Of a DNA stretch of 34,730 bases, positions 22,277 through 31,827 are shown piece after piece (position 1 is the stretch's first letter; the number at the start of each line of letters is the position of its first letter). The notes beneath the pieces were generated by a model. It had not been told where the DNA came from. It did no database searches and saw only the letters and a list, made by a program, of their open reading frames with translations. This stretch comes from a virus, in the IMG/VR virus record IMGVR_UViG_3300029268_000069, positions 1-34,730 of that record. The stretch is one strand, 5' to 3'. Both the position numbers and the translations under genes were made by a program.

Positions 22277-23017
22277 ATGATAACATTTAACAACACAGGA
22301 ATATCATCAACACCTACAAAATCAGGTAGATCATTAGTATATACAGATATTATATACAATGGTGAAACTTATAAATGGGCTATATATGTACCACCATTAA
22401 ATAATATGAGTTTAGGTGAATATATGGAAATAAATGCTGATATATACGAACAAGATATAGCACAAAAAGAAGCGTTATGGTCTTCCATGTCACATACAAA
22501 AGAAGTTGAAAATGAATATGGTGTAATGGTTACAGTTTATATTAATAAAAGTGAAGTTGTATGCCCTACAATACCAGATTATATTGAGAGTGTTTCTGAT
22601 TTTTCAAATGATATAGCATCTATTAAAAGACTATTACAAACATTAACAAATTTTGTAATGAGTGGAAACACATTAACTGAAAAACAAATAAATGATTTAA
22701 CAGTTATAAATGATTATTATGATGTTAGAAAAGAATATAAAGTTAATGATTTGATAGACTATAACGGAAAGCTTTATAAAGTTTTACAAAACCACACATC
22801 ACAAGTAGATTGGATTCCATCAAGCACACCAGCTTTATATTTATTAAAGCAAGCAGAAGGAGTGATTGCAGAATGGATACAACCAACAGGTGCACATGAC
22901 GCATATTCAATAGATGATAAAGTTTTACATAATAGTTTTACTTGGAAGAGTTTAATTAATTCAAATGTATGGGAACCAGGTGGAGTTGGAACAGAAAGTT
23001 TATGGACTAAAATATAA
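22277..23017 (+). CDS. Virion protein with carbohydrate-binding-like modules
   Basis: In this 246-residue protein, the N-terminal 150 residues are a mixed fold followed by a helical stretch (NDIASIKRLLQTLTNF). The C-terminal part has two short Trp-rich modules: YKVNDLIDYNGKLYKVLQNH then WIPSSTPALY, and EWIQPTGAHDAYSIDDKVLH then WKSLINSNVWEP. This is the pattern of CBM5/12-type chitin- or glycan-binding modules often found at phage tail tips. It ends the adhesin cluster after the propellers, so a receptor-binding role is likely. Confidence 0.62.
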   Translation: MITFNNTGISSTPTKSGRSLVYTDIIYNGETYKWAIYVPPLNNMSLGEYMEINADIYEQDIAQKEALWSSMSHTKEVENEYGVMVTVYINKSEVVCPTIPDYIESVSDFSNDIASIKRLLQTLTNFVMSGNTLTEKQINDLTVINDYYDVRKEYKVNDLIDYNGKLYKVLQNHTSQVDWIPSSTPALYLLKQAEGVIAEWIQPTGAHDAYSIDDKVLHNSFTWKSLINSNVWEPGGVGTESLWTKI

Positions 23018-23025
23018 TTTAAAAT

Positions 23026-23631
23026 ATGAAAATACCAAGAAGAAAAAAAGATATACTTGCTAAATACTATATAGAATATTTAGAGTATATAAAAACGGAA
23101 CCGAAAGAAGATAAGGAAATTATAAAAAATACTATAAAGATTTTTTATAGAATTAATGATGAAGAATTAAATAAATTTGAATATCACACAATTTTAGATA
23201 TGTTTAAAATTATAGAAAATATATTAAAAATAGAACAACCATTAGTTCCTATATTCAAATTAAATGATATTGAATATGGTATAAATCCTAATTTTGATGA
23301 TATGACATTTGCTGAAATGATAGACTGCGATACAACTGATATACTTAAACAAATTTCTATACTATATAGAACCATAGAAAATAAAAAAGGAACTAAATAT
23401 ACAGTAGTAAAATATGAAGCAGATATATCCAACTATGATGAATTGAAAGAGAATTTAACATTAGATGTATATTTAGGATTCATAGGTTTTTTTTTGAAAA
23501 TAAACAAAGACATATTAAACTATACCCTGAACTATTTAACGGAGAAGGGTATGGATCAAGAGAAGAGGAAAGTTTTGGAACAAAGTGGAGTTGGTTTCCA
23601 TGGATATATGAATTATGCAATGGAGATATAA
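23026..23631 (+). CDS. Tail assembly chaperone, short form (gpG-like)
   Basis: This 201-residue, helical and charged protein would bind the tape measure during tail assembly. It has the recognisable phrase YGINPNFDDMTFAEMIDCDT (about 84-103), found in this family of Bacteroidetes phages. The frame holds a run of nine Ts (23487-23495) at codons GGT-TTT-TTT-TTG, about 45 codons before its stop. A -1 slip there leads into an open frame with the expected C-terminal extension. The short form is made when no slip occurs. Confidence 0.72.
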   Translation: MKIPRRKKDILAKYYIEYLEYIKTEPKEDKEIIKNTIKIFYRINDEELNKFEYHTILDMFKIIENILKIEQPLVPIFKLNDIEYGINPNFDDMTFAEMIDCDTTDILKQISILYRTIENKKGTKYTVVKYEADISNYDELKENLTLDVYLGFIGFFLKINKDILNYTLNYLTEKGMDQEKRKVLEQSGVGFHGYMNYAMEI

Positions 23632-23735
23632 CAAAACAGGATGAAGTTTTAGATATGAATGTAGGAAAAGTATTTGTATGGTTGTGTTATAAATTGGATA
23701 AATTAAAATTAGATAATAGAAATATAAACAGATGA
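23493..23735 (+). CDS. -1 frameshift extension of the tail assembly chaperone (gpGT-like)
   Basis: After a -1 slip at the T run the frame stays open from 23493 to TGA 23733-23735. It codes a family-like tail: LYPELFNGEGYGSREEESFG, KWSWFPWIYELCNGDIT, KQDEVLDMNVGKVFVWLCYK. The KWxWxxxIYxLxxGDI and DEVLxMNV features are typical of the downstream part of tail chaperones in Bacteroidetes phages. The frame has no good start of its own, and its stop overlaps the next ATG (ATGA). The full product would be about 236 residues. Confidence 0.75.
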   Translation, partial: FENKQRHIKLYPELFNGEGYGSREEESFGTKWSWFPWIYELCNGDITKQDEVLDMNVGKVFVWLCYKLDKLKLDNRNINR

Positions 23736-24133
23736 ACTTAGAAGAAGCATTAGCAGTAATAGGAAAAAAGGTTGTTAAAGATGCAAGAGCAAATTTAACA
23801 AGAGCTAAAAAAAGAGCAAGTGGTAATCTTTACAACACTTTAAAATATGTTGTAGAAGATAGTAAATTAAAATTTGAAATGGCTTCATATGGTAGATATG
23901 TGGATCAAGGTAGAAAGCCTGGTAAATATGTACCAGTTAATTCATTAAAAGAATGGATGAAGATAAAAGGAATAGATAGTAAATATTCATTTGTTATAAA
24001 TAGAGCAATAAAAGAAAGAGGTATAAAAGCAACATTCTTTTTTACAAGAGCATATGATAACAACGAAAAACAATTAGATAAAGTTATAGAGAGTTATACA
24101 AATTCTTTATTAAAAAAAACATTTAAAAAATGA
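23732..24133 (+). CDS. Neck/tail completion protein (HK97 gp10-like)
   Basis: This 133-residue protein shows the family pattern: an N-terminal helix with basic residues, ASYGRYVDQGRKPGKYVPV (about 51-69), a short helix LKEWMKIKGI, and a C-terminal RAIKERGIKATFFFTRAYD. This corresponds to HK97 gp10-like proteins that cap or join the tail to the head. It begins inside the stop of the chaperone extension and overlaps the next gene by 4 nt. Confidence 0.72.
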   Translation: MNLEEALAVIGKKVVKDARANLTRAKKRASGNLYNTLKYVVEDSKLKFEMASYGRYVDQGRKPGKYVPVNSLKEWMKIKGIDSKYSFVINRAIKERGIKATFFFTRAYDNNEKQLDKVIESYTNSLLKKTFKK

Positions 24134-24435
24134 AAAAAAGATTAGAAATTATTACCTTATTCGGAGAAGACGGATTTGGTTGGGAAGAAAGAAAGAAAAG
24201 ATTAGCACATGATATACCTTTTCCGTTATCAGCGATGCTTGAAAATGAATTTGAATATTTAAAAAAATTTAATTTTGAAAAAGTTCAATTGGAACCAGCA
24301 GAACAAAATGAATTATTAAAAATTTATAATAGAGTTTTTAACCAGAAACATGAGGCATCAAGTTGTAGAACTTGCTGGGTTTCAATTTTATATTATCTTC
24401 AAAAGATGTTTTACGATTATAAAAATAAATTATAA
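24130..24435 (+). CDS. Small tail-cluster protein with CxxC
   Basis: This 101-residue protein is charged and mostly helical, with LLKIYNRVFNQKHEASSCRT (about 59-78) then CWVSILYYLQKMFYD. The S-C-x-x-C-W motif after an N-x-x-F-x-x-K stretch recurs in small proteins of Bacteroidetes phages. It may bind metal or form a disulphide, but function is unknown. It lies between neck and tail genes, with overlap upstream and a 2 nt gap downstream. Confidence 0.6.
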   Translation: MKKRLEIITLFGEDGFGWEERKKRLAHDIPFPLSAMLENEFEYLKKFNFEKVQLEPAEQNELLKIYNRVFNQKHEASSCRTCWVSILYYLQKMFYDYKNKL

Positions 24436-24437
24436 AG

Positions 24438-25070
24438 ATGGCACTAACATTATCAATACAACCTAACGAACATGGAATACACGGTTCAAGAAGCCCAATT
24501 GTATATCAATTTACAGGTGCGGACCAATCATATTCATATCAATTTGATTTAGCATTAACAACTGGTGCAATATCATCACTTGCTAACTATGTTTCAATTA
24601 ATAGAGTGCCTGATATTGATAATTATATAACAATAGATGCATCTACATTAATTAAAAACTTTTTAATGAATAATATAAGTTATACAACTGAAAATGTAGC
24701 ATATTTTCAAGCAACTATGTATGAATTTAATACAGGTTCAACAGGTTCAACAGTATCTGAAATAGGAATAGCAACATTAGGATATACTAAATATACAGAT
24801 GGTATGAATTTTACAGATGAAACAACTGCAAAAGATTACATAATGAACTATTTATATACTAATAAGATATATCCTATATTCAATTATACTGGAACAACAA
24901 CAATTTGCTGGCGAGATGCAGGTGTAAATACAGGTTATAAAATTAATTTTACTACAACAAGTGGTTCAGCTGGTAATACACAGGCTTCATTTCCAACACA
25001 ATCCGTAGCAAAAGATGAAATTGCAAGAATATCATTTATATACAATGAATTAAATTATGATATGCCTTAA
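24438..25070 (+). CDS. Putative tail tip/baseplate protein, part A
   Basis: This 210-residue, beta-rich protein has the N-terminal SIQPNEHGIHGSRSPIVYQF, which resembles the opening of structural proteins lying before the tail hub in Bacteroidetes phages. It has no signal peptide and few charged residues. Together with the next gene it may form one two-protein unit, since in related phages such regions are a single long gene. The assignment is by neighbourhood. Confidence 0.5.
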   Translation: MALTLSIQPNEHGIHGSRSPIVYQFTGADQSYSYQFDLALTTGAISSLANYVSINRVPDIDNYITIDASTLIKNFLMNNISYTTENVAYFQATMYEFNTGSTGSTVSEIGIATLGYTKYTDGMNFTDETTAKDYIMNYLYTNKIYPIFNYTGTTTICWRDAGVNTGYKINFTTTSGSAGNTQASFPTQSVAKDEIARISFIYNELNYDMP

Positions 25071-25086
25071 AAAAACAAATTAAAAA

Positions 25087-25575
25087 ATGGCAAATGTAGA
25101 TACAACTAAACCAGTAACAGTTCAAATTATGAATAGCACTACAGTGGTGGCAACATATACCTTTTCACCAGTAGATTGTAATGGTAATACTATGAACTAT
25201 TTAAAATATATAAACCGTTGGGGTGTATGGGATTATATATACTTTCAAGGTAGAACAGATAGTAATTTAACTACATCGTATGAAACTTATAAATATAACC
25301 AGGGTGGAATAAATTACAGCACTTTAACTGGTTTATATCATAAATTTATAACAGATGGAAAAATTAAAATAAGTTTAAATACAGGATGGATGGATGAAGT
25401 TTATAATCCACAAATTGAAGATTTATTATTAAGTGAAATTGTTTTATTAAACGGTAATGATCCTGTAATAGTAACTGATAAGGAAATGAAATTTAAAACA
25501 GCAAGATTTGATAGAATGATTAACTATATAATTGTAGTTGAACGCGCATATGATGAAATAAATAATGTAATATAA
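25087..25575 (+). CDS. Putative tail tip/baseplate protein, part B
   Basis: This 162-residue beta-rich protein (MNYLKYINRWGVWDYIYFQG about 38-57, then LNTGWMDEVYNPQIEDLLLS) has features of a domain that commonly follows the part A type sequence in Bacteroidetes phage tail proteins. It ends 1 nt before the hub-fibre fusion gene. The role in the baseplate is inferred from position. Confidence 0.5.
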   Translation: MANVDTTKPVTVQIMNSTTVVATYTFSPVDCNGNTMNYLKYINRWGVWDYIYFQGRTDSNLTTSYETYKYNQGGINYSTLTGLYHKFITDGKIKISLNTGWMDEVYNPQIEDLLLSEIVLLNGNDPVIVTDKEMKFKTARFDRMINYIIVVERAYDEINNVI

Positions 25576-25576
25576 G

Positions 25577-28500
25577 ATGGAATTATATATAAGAGTAGAA
25601 CAAGCATCAGGAGTTTTTATAGATAAAAAATGTTCTTTATTCAAAGATGAAGAAATTGAATTAACTAAAAACTGGAACGACCAACAAATTATCAGTGGCT
25701 ATGGTAGTTGGAGTAAAACATTTTCATTACCAATTGATAACAATAATAGCGATATTTTTAAATACTATGATATTATAGGTTTAAATGTTTCAGGTAAAAC
25801 TCAAATTAATCCTAATTATTTTATAGATGCCAGATTAGTTGTAAATGAATTTGAAATGATTGGAAATATACAATTAGTTGGATTTTCTATGAACGGTAAT
25901 AAACCATATTCATATCAAGTTAATTTTTATGGCGAAGAAAAGAACTTAATTAAAGATTTAAAAAATGTTTCATTAAATGATATATCTTTAAAAGATATGA
26001 ATTTTACATTTAATTATAATAATGTAACTGGAACATGGGACACTTCTGGTGATTTTTTTGTACCACTTATGGCAACTGAAAGACCTTTTAATTGGAGAGA
26101 TAATCCTAATACAAATAATATAAATCCTTTTCCAGGATGGCTTCCACCAGTAAATAGTAAATCAGGTATAACTATGAGTGATTTAGCAGTAGGATATAAA
26201 TTTACAACTATTTTAAATAAATTATTCAAAGATTATACTTTCGTACATTCAACTGGTGTTACATCATTTTTACAGGATATGTATATGATGCCTAATACTA
26301 AATTAGAATATGGTAAAAATTTAACATATATTTACACAGAAGCATTTGAAAATTATTTACTTAGAAAAGAAGGTAGGATTTTAAATCAATTAAAACTTAC
26401 AATGCAGAATAACAGTTATGGCCCAATAACTGATACAGGTATATTAGATGGTAATCAAGATACAACATCTTGGAACAATATAGAAGATTATATTAATTCA
26501 AACAATATATATACAGTTCAAACATCTGGAAAATATATACTTAATTTTAATTTTTATCAAATATCAGAAACTTTAAAAAATTCATATTACAATAGACCAA
26601 ATTATGGTCCAAGATTCGATGTAACTTTATTATATACAAGTATGAGAATATACATATATAAAAATGATGATACAACAAATACAGCATGGAATACTTTTAG
26701 TATAAATGGAAAAGGTTCTAAATATGATTTAAGATTAGAATTAGATTTTTTAAAAGATGATACAGTAAGATTTGCAGTTAATTATATATCAACATATAGA
26801 ATACACTCATATGATAGTGGAATAGATTTTTATGAAAGTGTAGAATGCACTTTTTTAGAATTTGAAGTATATTCAACTATTAAAATACAATTAAAAGTCG
26901 AAACTGGTTATGATAAACAAAAACCAGTTATAAATTTTAAAGATATGTTATTAAGCGATTTCTTTGTTAATTTTTGTAAATCATTTAATATATTTTTTAT
27001 TTATGATAAAAATACAATTAATACATATTTTAAAGGCGAACTTCCGATAACTAATTATAATTTAAGTAAATACTTAATAATAAATGAATTAAGTTTTAAT
27101 AACCAACCTAAATATAAATTAATAAATTATAAATTTGCTGAACCGAAAGATGTTAATAACTTAAAATGGAAGCAAGGTATGGAAATTGAAAGTAATGGTT
27201 TATATTTTGGTGAAGCTAAAAACATTTTCAATTATGATGTTGGTATAGAAAAATTAGAATATACAAGTATATTTACTGTTTTTCCACGAACAACATTAAA
27301 TAAAACTGATGATGATAATTTTATTTTACAAGATACTGAAATACCTTTACATAGTGAATTAAGCGAAAGTTTAGATCCAATTAATACAGACTTTTTAATT
27401 TTTTATAAATTACCTAAAATTACAGGATTAACATATCTTTATAATTTACAAAGTGATACAAGTGTTGAAGCATTTGATGCTATAGATTTTGCACCTGATT
27501 ATGGTCCAGATGGTCCTAATGGATGGTCATTAGATTACAATAAATTATCTAACATAATGCCTGAAAATAGTAAAAAGAAATATGAGACAACTTTAACATT
27601 TTTACTACCTTCCGATATTTTACATAAATTAAAAGTTTATGATAGAATAGTTGTAAATGGTTTATGGTATGAAATATCAACTATTAATTTTAATATATCA
27701 ACTGGTTTAACTAAAATTAAAGCAGTAACAACCGATACATATACAGGTGCTGTTTATACACCATTAAATCCAATACCAACAACAACCACTACAACTACAA
27801 CACCACCTACAACAACTACAACAACAGGCGCACCAACTACAACCACTACAAGTTCAACTACTACTACAACTACACTACCTCCACTATCTAATATTCAGGG
27901 AGATATAATATATTACAATTATAATTTATCTGGTTGGACTGGTTCAACATCAGGTATAACATGGGAAGATGATTTATCAAGGTTGAATATACACGAAGCA
28001 GTAATAGGCGAATTAGATATTACAGGATTAACATATTCAGGTTTAACTAATTATTTAGTTATGAATGATACAGGTAAGGTTTATTATAGAACAGGTTCAA
28101 CTGGAACTATAACATTCGATGGATTAACTAATAATTATTTACCAATGTATAATTCAGGAACCACACAATTAGTTGATAGTGCTATATATTTTCAACCTAC
28201 ATTAATAGGTGATCCAAGAACAATTATATCAAACGGATTATCAATATCAGATATTGATATTGATGTAAATATATCTGGATCAAGTTGGATTGTAGTAGCA
28301 CAATCCGATGGTCATATATCAAAAGCAACTATTACAGATTTAGTTGGTACAGTTTCTGGATATACAAGCGGTAGTTCAGGATCAAGTGGTAGTTCAGGTA
28401 GTTCTGGTTCAAGTGGAACATCAGGTAAAAATGGAACTAACGGAACAAATGGTACATCAGGTAGTTCAGGAACATCTGGTTCATCTGGTAGTTCAGGTTC

Positions 28501-29779
28501 ATCAGGTAGTTCAGGATCAAGTGGAACTAATGGAACATCAGGTAGTTCAGGAACATCTGGAAATACTGGTACTAATGGAACAAATGGCACATCAGGTAGT
28601 TCAGGTACATCAGCCGCTGGGTTAGCTGGAACATCAGGATATGTTGCTAAATTTACAGGTGCTTCAACATTAGGTTGTAGTATAATTCGTGATGATGGTA
28701 CAAACGCATCTATTGATACTGAAACAAATGCGAATTATAAATTGTATGTAAATGGTCATACAAGAAATAATGGTATAATATATGTTTCAACGACATTAGG
28801 TTCTGGTGGTATTAATACAATATCAACTTTTAAAGGTGCTGATGCTGCTGGTTATAATATATGGGTTGGTGGTGGCGGTTCAACATCTTATGGCGATGCT
28901 GGAGATACAAAAAAAGGTTCATATAATTACACATTTGGTCATAATGCAGGTGCTGGAATAACACAAGGATATAAAAATTCATTTTTCGGAAATAATACTG
29001 GACCATTAGCTTCAACAGGTTATCAAAATGCTTGTTTTGGAAATGAAAGTGGATATTATATAAGCACAGGTTTTAATAATACAGCAGCTGGTTTTAGTGC
29101 TTTAAGGGAAAATAGGGGTGGTTCATATAATATAGCAATTGGTAAAGATGCTGGTTCAACCGCAAATGTAAGCGATACAAACCAGGCTTCAACATATTCA
29201 ATTTATGTTGGTAATGATGTAAGACCATCAGCAAGCGGAAACTATAATGAAATTGTAATTGGTAATACTTTGAACGGTGTTAATTTTATAGGACATGGTT
29301 CAAATACAGTAACAATAGGAACTACTGGTGTTACTGGAAATTATTTTAATGGTGATATTTATTTAAATGGTAATAAGTTATTAGGAATATTTGAAGTAAC
29401 TTCTAATATCATAACAAGCGCACAAATTTTAGATTTACACGATACACCAATTCAATTAGTTGCTGCACCTGGATCAGGCAAAGCTATTGAAATTATATCA
29501 GCATCTTGTAAATTTGTAAGGGGTTCATCAGCATATACATCAACAAATGATTTGTGTTTAGGATACAATAACGCTTATCAAGCTGCATGGACTTTAGATA
29601 TATGGTCAGGAACAAACACAACTGATGTTTCAAGATGTTTTATCAATCCAACTAAAGCAAATATGTTTGATAATCAAGCAGTAAATATATTTGTTTCTAC
29701 TGCTGATCCAACAGGTGGAAATGGAACATTAAAGATATTCGCAACTTATAGAATAATATCATTAGGATTAGATGCTTAA
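25577..29779 (+). CDS. Baseplate hub-tail fibre fusion protein
   Basis: This 1400-residue protein has several parts. Residues 1 to about 730 are a beta-rich hub-like region (YGSWSKTFSLPIDNNNSDIF near 45-64 is the typical opening of tail-tip proteins of these phages). About 734-770 is a Thr/Pro linker. About 775-930 is a beta domain. About 932-1010 is a Gly-X-Y block like that of the 14338 fibre. About 1110-1200 are YadA-head-like repeats (FGNNTGPLASTGYQNACFGN, ESGYYISTGFNNTAAG). The last 150 residues form a beta tip (ending RIISLGLDA). It appears to combine the hub and a side or central fibre in one chain. Confidence 0.68.
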   Translation: MELYIRVEQASGVFIDKKCSLFKDEEIELTKNWNDQQIISGYGSWSKTFSLPIDNNNSDIFKYYDIIGLNVSGKTQINPNYFIDARLVVNEFEMIGNIQLVGFSMNGNKPYSYQVNFYGEEKNLIKDLKNVSLNDISLKDMNFTFNYNNVTGTWDTSGDFFVPLMATERPFNWRDNPNTNNINPFPGWLPPVNSKSGITMSDLAVGYKFTTILNKLFKDYTFVHSTGVTSFLQDMYMMPNTKLEYGKNLTYIYTEAFENYLLRKEGRILNQLKLTMQNNSYGPITDTGILDGNQDTTSWNNIEDYINSNNIYTVQTSGKYILNFNFYQISETLKNSYYNRPNYGPRFDVTLLYTSMRIYIYKNDDTTNTAWNTFSINGKGSKYDLRLELDFLKDDTVRFAVNYISTYRIHSYDSGIDFYESVECTFLEFEVYSTIKIQLKVETGYDKQKPVINFKDMLLSDFFVNFCKSFNIFFIYDKNTINTYFKGELPITNYNLSKYLIINELSFNNQPKYKLINYKFAEPKDVNNLKWKQGMEIESNGLYFGEAKNIFNYDVGIEKLEYTSIFTVFPRTTLNKTDDDNFILQDTEIPLHSELSESLDPINTDFLIFYKLPKITGLTYLYNLQSDTSVEAFDAIDFAPDYGPDGPNGWSLDYNKLSNIMPENSKKKYETTLTFLLPSDILHKLKVYDRIVVNGLWYEISTINFNISTGLTKIKAVTTDTYTGAVYTPLNPIPTTTTTTTTPPTTTTTTGAPTTTTTSSTTTTTTLPPLSNIQGDIIYYNYNLSGWTGSTSGITWEDDLSRLNIHEAVIGELDITGLTYSGLTNYLVMNDTGKVYYRTGSTGTITFDGLTNNYLPMYNSGTTQLVDSAIYFQPTLIGDPRTIISNGLSISDIDIDVNISGSSWIVVAQSDGHISKATITDLVGTVSGYTSGSSGSSGSSGSSGSSGTSGKNGTNGTNGTSGSSGTSGSSGSSGSSGSSGSSGTNGTSGSSGTSGNTGTNGTNGTSGSSGTSAAGLAGTSGYVAKFTGASTLGCSIIRDDGTNASIDTETNANYKLYVNGHTRNNGIIYVSTTLGSGGINTISTFKGADAAGYNIWVGGGGSTSYGDAGDTKKGSYNYTFGHNAGAGITQGYKNSFFGNNTGPLASTGYQNACFGNESGYYISTGFNNTAAGFSALRENRGGSYNIAIGKDAGSTANVSDTNQASTYSIYVGNDVRPSASGNYNEIVIGNTLNGVNFIGHGSNTVTIGTTGVTGNYFNGDIYLNGNKLLGIFEVTSNIITSAQILDLHDTPIQLVAAPGSGKAIEIISASCKFVRGSSAYTSTNDLCLGYNNAYQAAWTLDIWSGTNTTDVSRCFINPTKANMFDNQAVNIFVSTADPTGGNGTLKIFATYRIISLGLDA
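28370..28614 (+). repeat. Collagen-like coding repeat block 3
   Basis: This block of Gly-X-Y codons covers residues 932 to about 1010 of the baseplate-fibre fusion, using the same DNA words (GGTAGTTCAGG, GGTACATCAGG) as the 14338 gene. Confidence 0.85.
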
Positions 29780-29794
29780 AAATAATAATATAAA

Positions 29795-29959
29795 ATGAAT
29801 TTAGTATATGCAGTTTTACAACAAATACAATCCGATAATTGGTATAATGTTTCAAAAGAAATGGAAATAGCAAAAGGTAAAAATAAAATAGGGTTAAACC
29901 ATAAAATCAAAAGGAAAATTTATTCCTTTTTATATAAAATAAAAACTAAAAATGGCTGA
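29795..29959 (+). CDS. 54-residue basic protein before the tape measure
   Basis: ATG 29795 to TGA 29957-29959. It begins MNLVYAVLQQIQSDNWYNVS and the C-terminal half is strongly basic (KGKNKIGLNHKIKRKIYSFL). The 3' end overlaps the tape measure start by 8 nt. It could be a small tail protein or a leader peptide that tunes tape measure translation. No family is recognised. Confidence 0.45.
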   Translation: MNLVYAVLQQIQSDNWYNVSKEMEIAKGKNKIGLNHKIKRKIYSFLYKIKTKNG

Positions 29960-31763
29960 AGATGTAACTCAAATAGTTAAAATAGATGTTCAAGCCGATG
30001 AAGCTATATCTGTATTAAAAGAAATTAGAGATGCTTTAAATGATACTTCTAAACAAGCTGGTAATGTTAAACAAGAAACTGATAAAATTAATAAAACAAA
30101 TTTAGGTAATGTTAGAAACCAGATAAACGGTTTAACAGATAGTTTTAAAGCAGGTGAAGTAGGTGTTAAAGGTCTTGCGAAAGGCGTTATAGGTGTAGGT
30201 AAAGCTTTAATAACAACATTTATAACTAATCCTATATTATTAGCAGTAACAGCAATTGTTGGTGCTGTAGCAGCTCTTGTTGCAGTATTTGCTAAATTTG
30301 AACCTATAATAGATAAAATAGAACAAGGATTTGCTGCACTTAGTGCAATTGGTGGTGTTTTAAAGGCTGGTATATTTAGTTTATTTACAGGAACAGATAA
30401 ACTTGGAAAAAGTTTTAAAGAAGCTGCAAAAGAAGCTATTGAATTAAAAAAGAGAGAACAAGAGTTAGCAGATACAGGTAAAATTTTAGAAGTTCAAAAT
30501 CAAGCAACCGCTAATGCAATTGATGAATTAGTTTTAAAATCTAAAAACAGAACATTAACTGAAAAAGAAAGATTAGATTACATTCAACAAGCAATGGATT
30601 TGGAGAAAAAACAATTTGATGAAAATAAAAAAAGAGCTAATGAAGCAAGAGAAATAGCACTATTAAAATTAAAAGAAGGAAAAACTATATCAGATGAAGA
30701 ATTAAAAGATTTAAGAACTAAATCCGATGAAGAACAAGCAATTATTATAGAAAGTTGGATTAATAAAAAATATGTTGATAGAAAAAAATATGAAGATTGG
30801 GTAAAAACAGTTCTTGATAATCAAAAATTAGATAATGAAAGTATAAAATTTAGAGAAAAAATACAAAATAGAGAAGACCAATTATATCAACAACAATTAG
30901 ATAATATACAAAAGGTAAAAGATGCAGAAGAAAAAGCAAAGGAAAAAACTGAAAAATTAAAAGATGATACATTAAAATTAGAAAAAGATTGGAATGATAA
31001 AGTTAAGAAAGATGATGAAGATTTTAATGATTGGATAGATGGATTGTTAGAAGACCAACTTAAAAGTTATGAGGAAGAAGGAAATAAAGAAGTTCAATCT
31101 ACATTAAACGTTTCAGATTCCAAACAAAAAATTAGAGAACAAGAAGCTAAGGATGCTATTGAATTAGAAAAACAAAGAATAGAAGAAACTAATAAAGAAA
31201 GTTTAAAAGCAATTAAATTAGAAGAAGATATAAAAAATGCTTCATTTCAATTAACACAGGATACTATTAGAGCAACTATGGAATTTGATAACGCATTAAC
31301 ACAAACACAAATAAATAACGCTAATAAATTATTAAAAAATAAAACAATAACACAGGAACAATATGATAAAAAGGTTGCTGAAATACAATTAAAAGCCGCT
31401 AAAAGAGAAAAGGCATTTGCAATTGCATCAACTATTATAGATACAGCAGGCGCAATTGTAAAAATGTTGAAAGATCCAGGTGGAGTTCCAGGTGCTATAA
31501 TGTCTGCTGCCGCAGGAATTTTAGGTGCCGCACAAATTGCTACAATTTTATCAACACCAATTGATGGTAGTTCAACTGGTACAGCTCCATCATCACCTAA
31601 TATATCAACAACTGGTGAAGGTACAGCACCTAATACAAGTTTTAGTTTTTCACCAAGTGTAAAAACACCAGAACAACCAGTAATAAAAACATATGTAATA
31701 TCAAAAGATGTAGATACTCAACAACAATTAGATAGAGCAATAATCGCGAATGGAAGTATTTAA
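29952..31763 (+). CDS. Tail tape measure protein
   Basis: This 603-residue protein sets tail length and is ejected with DNA. It has an N-terminal coiled coil (about 10-65), a hydrophobic membrane-active segment at about 86-113 (ITNPILLAVTAIVGAVAALV), a long charged helical region (about 150-480; many KKREQ and EEKAKEK stretches), a second hydrophobic Ala/Gly patch near 510-545 (AIMSAAAGILGAAQIATIL) and a Ser/Pro/Thr tail. By the usual relation of about 0.15 nm per residue the tail would be near 90 nm. It is unusual that it lies after the fibre-bearing baseplate gene and next to the capsid genes. Confidence 0.78.
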   Translation: MAEDVTQIVKIDVQADEAISVLKEIRDALNDTSKQAGNVKQETDKINKTNLGNVRNQINGLTDSFKAGEVGVKGLAKGVIGVGKALITTFITNPILLAVTAIVGAVAALVAVFAKFEPIIDKIEQGFAALSAIGGVLKAGIFSLFTGTDKLGKSFKEAAKEAIELKKREQELADTGKILEVQNQATANAIDELVLKSKNRTLTEKERLDYIQQAMDLEKKQFDENKKRANEAREIALLKLKEGKTISDEELKDLRTKSDEEQAIIIESWINKKYVDRKKYEDWVKTVLDNQKLDNESIKFREKIQNREDQLYQQQLDNIQKVKDAEEKAKEKTEKLKDDTLKLEKDWNDKVKKDDEDFNDWIDGLLEDQLKSYEEEGNKEVQSTLNVSDSKQKIREQEAKDAIELEKQRIEETNKESLKAIKLEEDIKNASFQLTQDTIRATMEFDNALTQTQINNANKLLKNKTITQEQYDKKVAEIQLKAAKREKAFAIASTIIDTAGAIVKMLKDPGGVPGAIMSAAAGILGAAQIATILSTPIDGSSTGTAPSSPNISTTGEGTAPNTSFSFSPSVKTPEQPVIKTYVISKDVDTQQQLDRAIIANGSI

Positions 31764-31789
31764 TTATCAGTTAGTTATAAAATTGATGA

Positions 31790-31806
31790 ACTCAATATAT
31801 TTGAGT
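31790..31806. repeat. Short palindrome before the protease gene
   Basis: ACTCAA-TATAT-TTGAGT is a 6-bp perfect inverted repeat inside the 64-bp gap between the tape measure and protease genes. It has no T run. It could be an operator, a processing hairpin or chance in AT-rich DNA. Confidence 0.3.
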
Positions 31807-31827
31807 ATAAAAATAAAATTAAATAAA

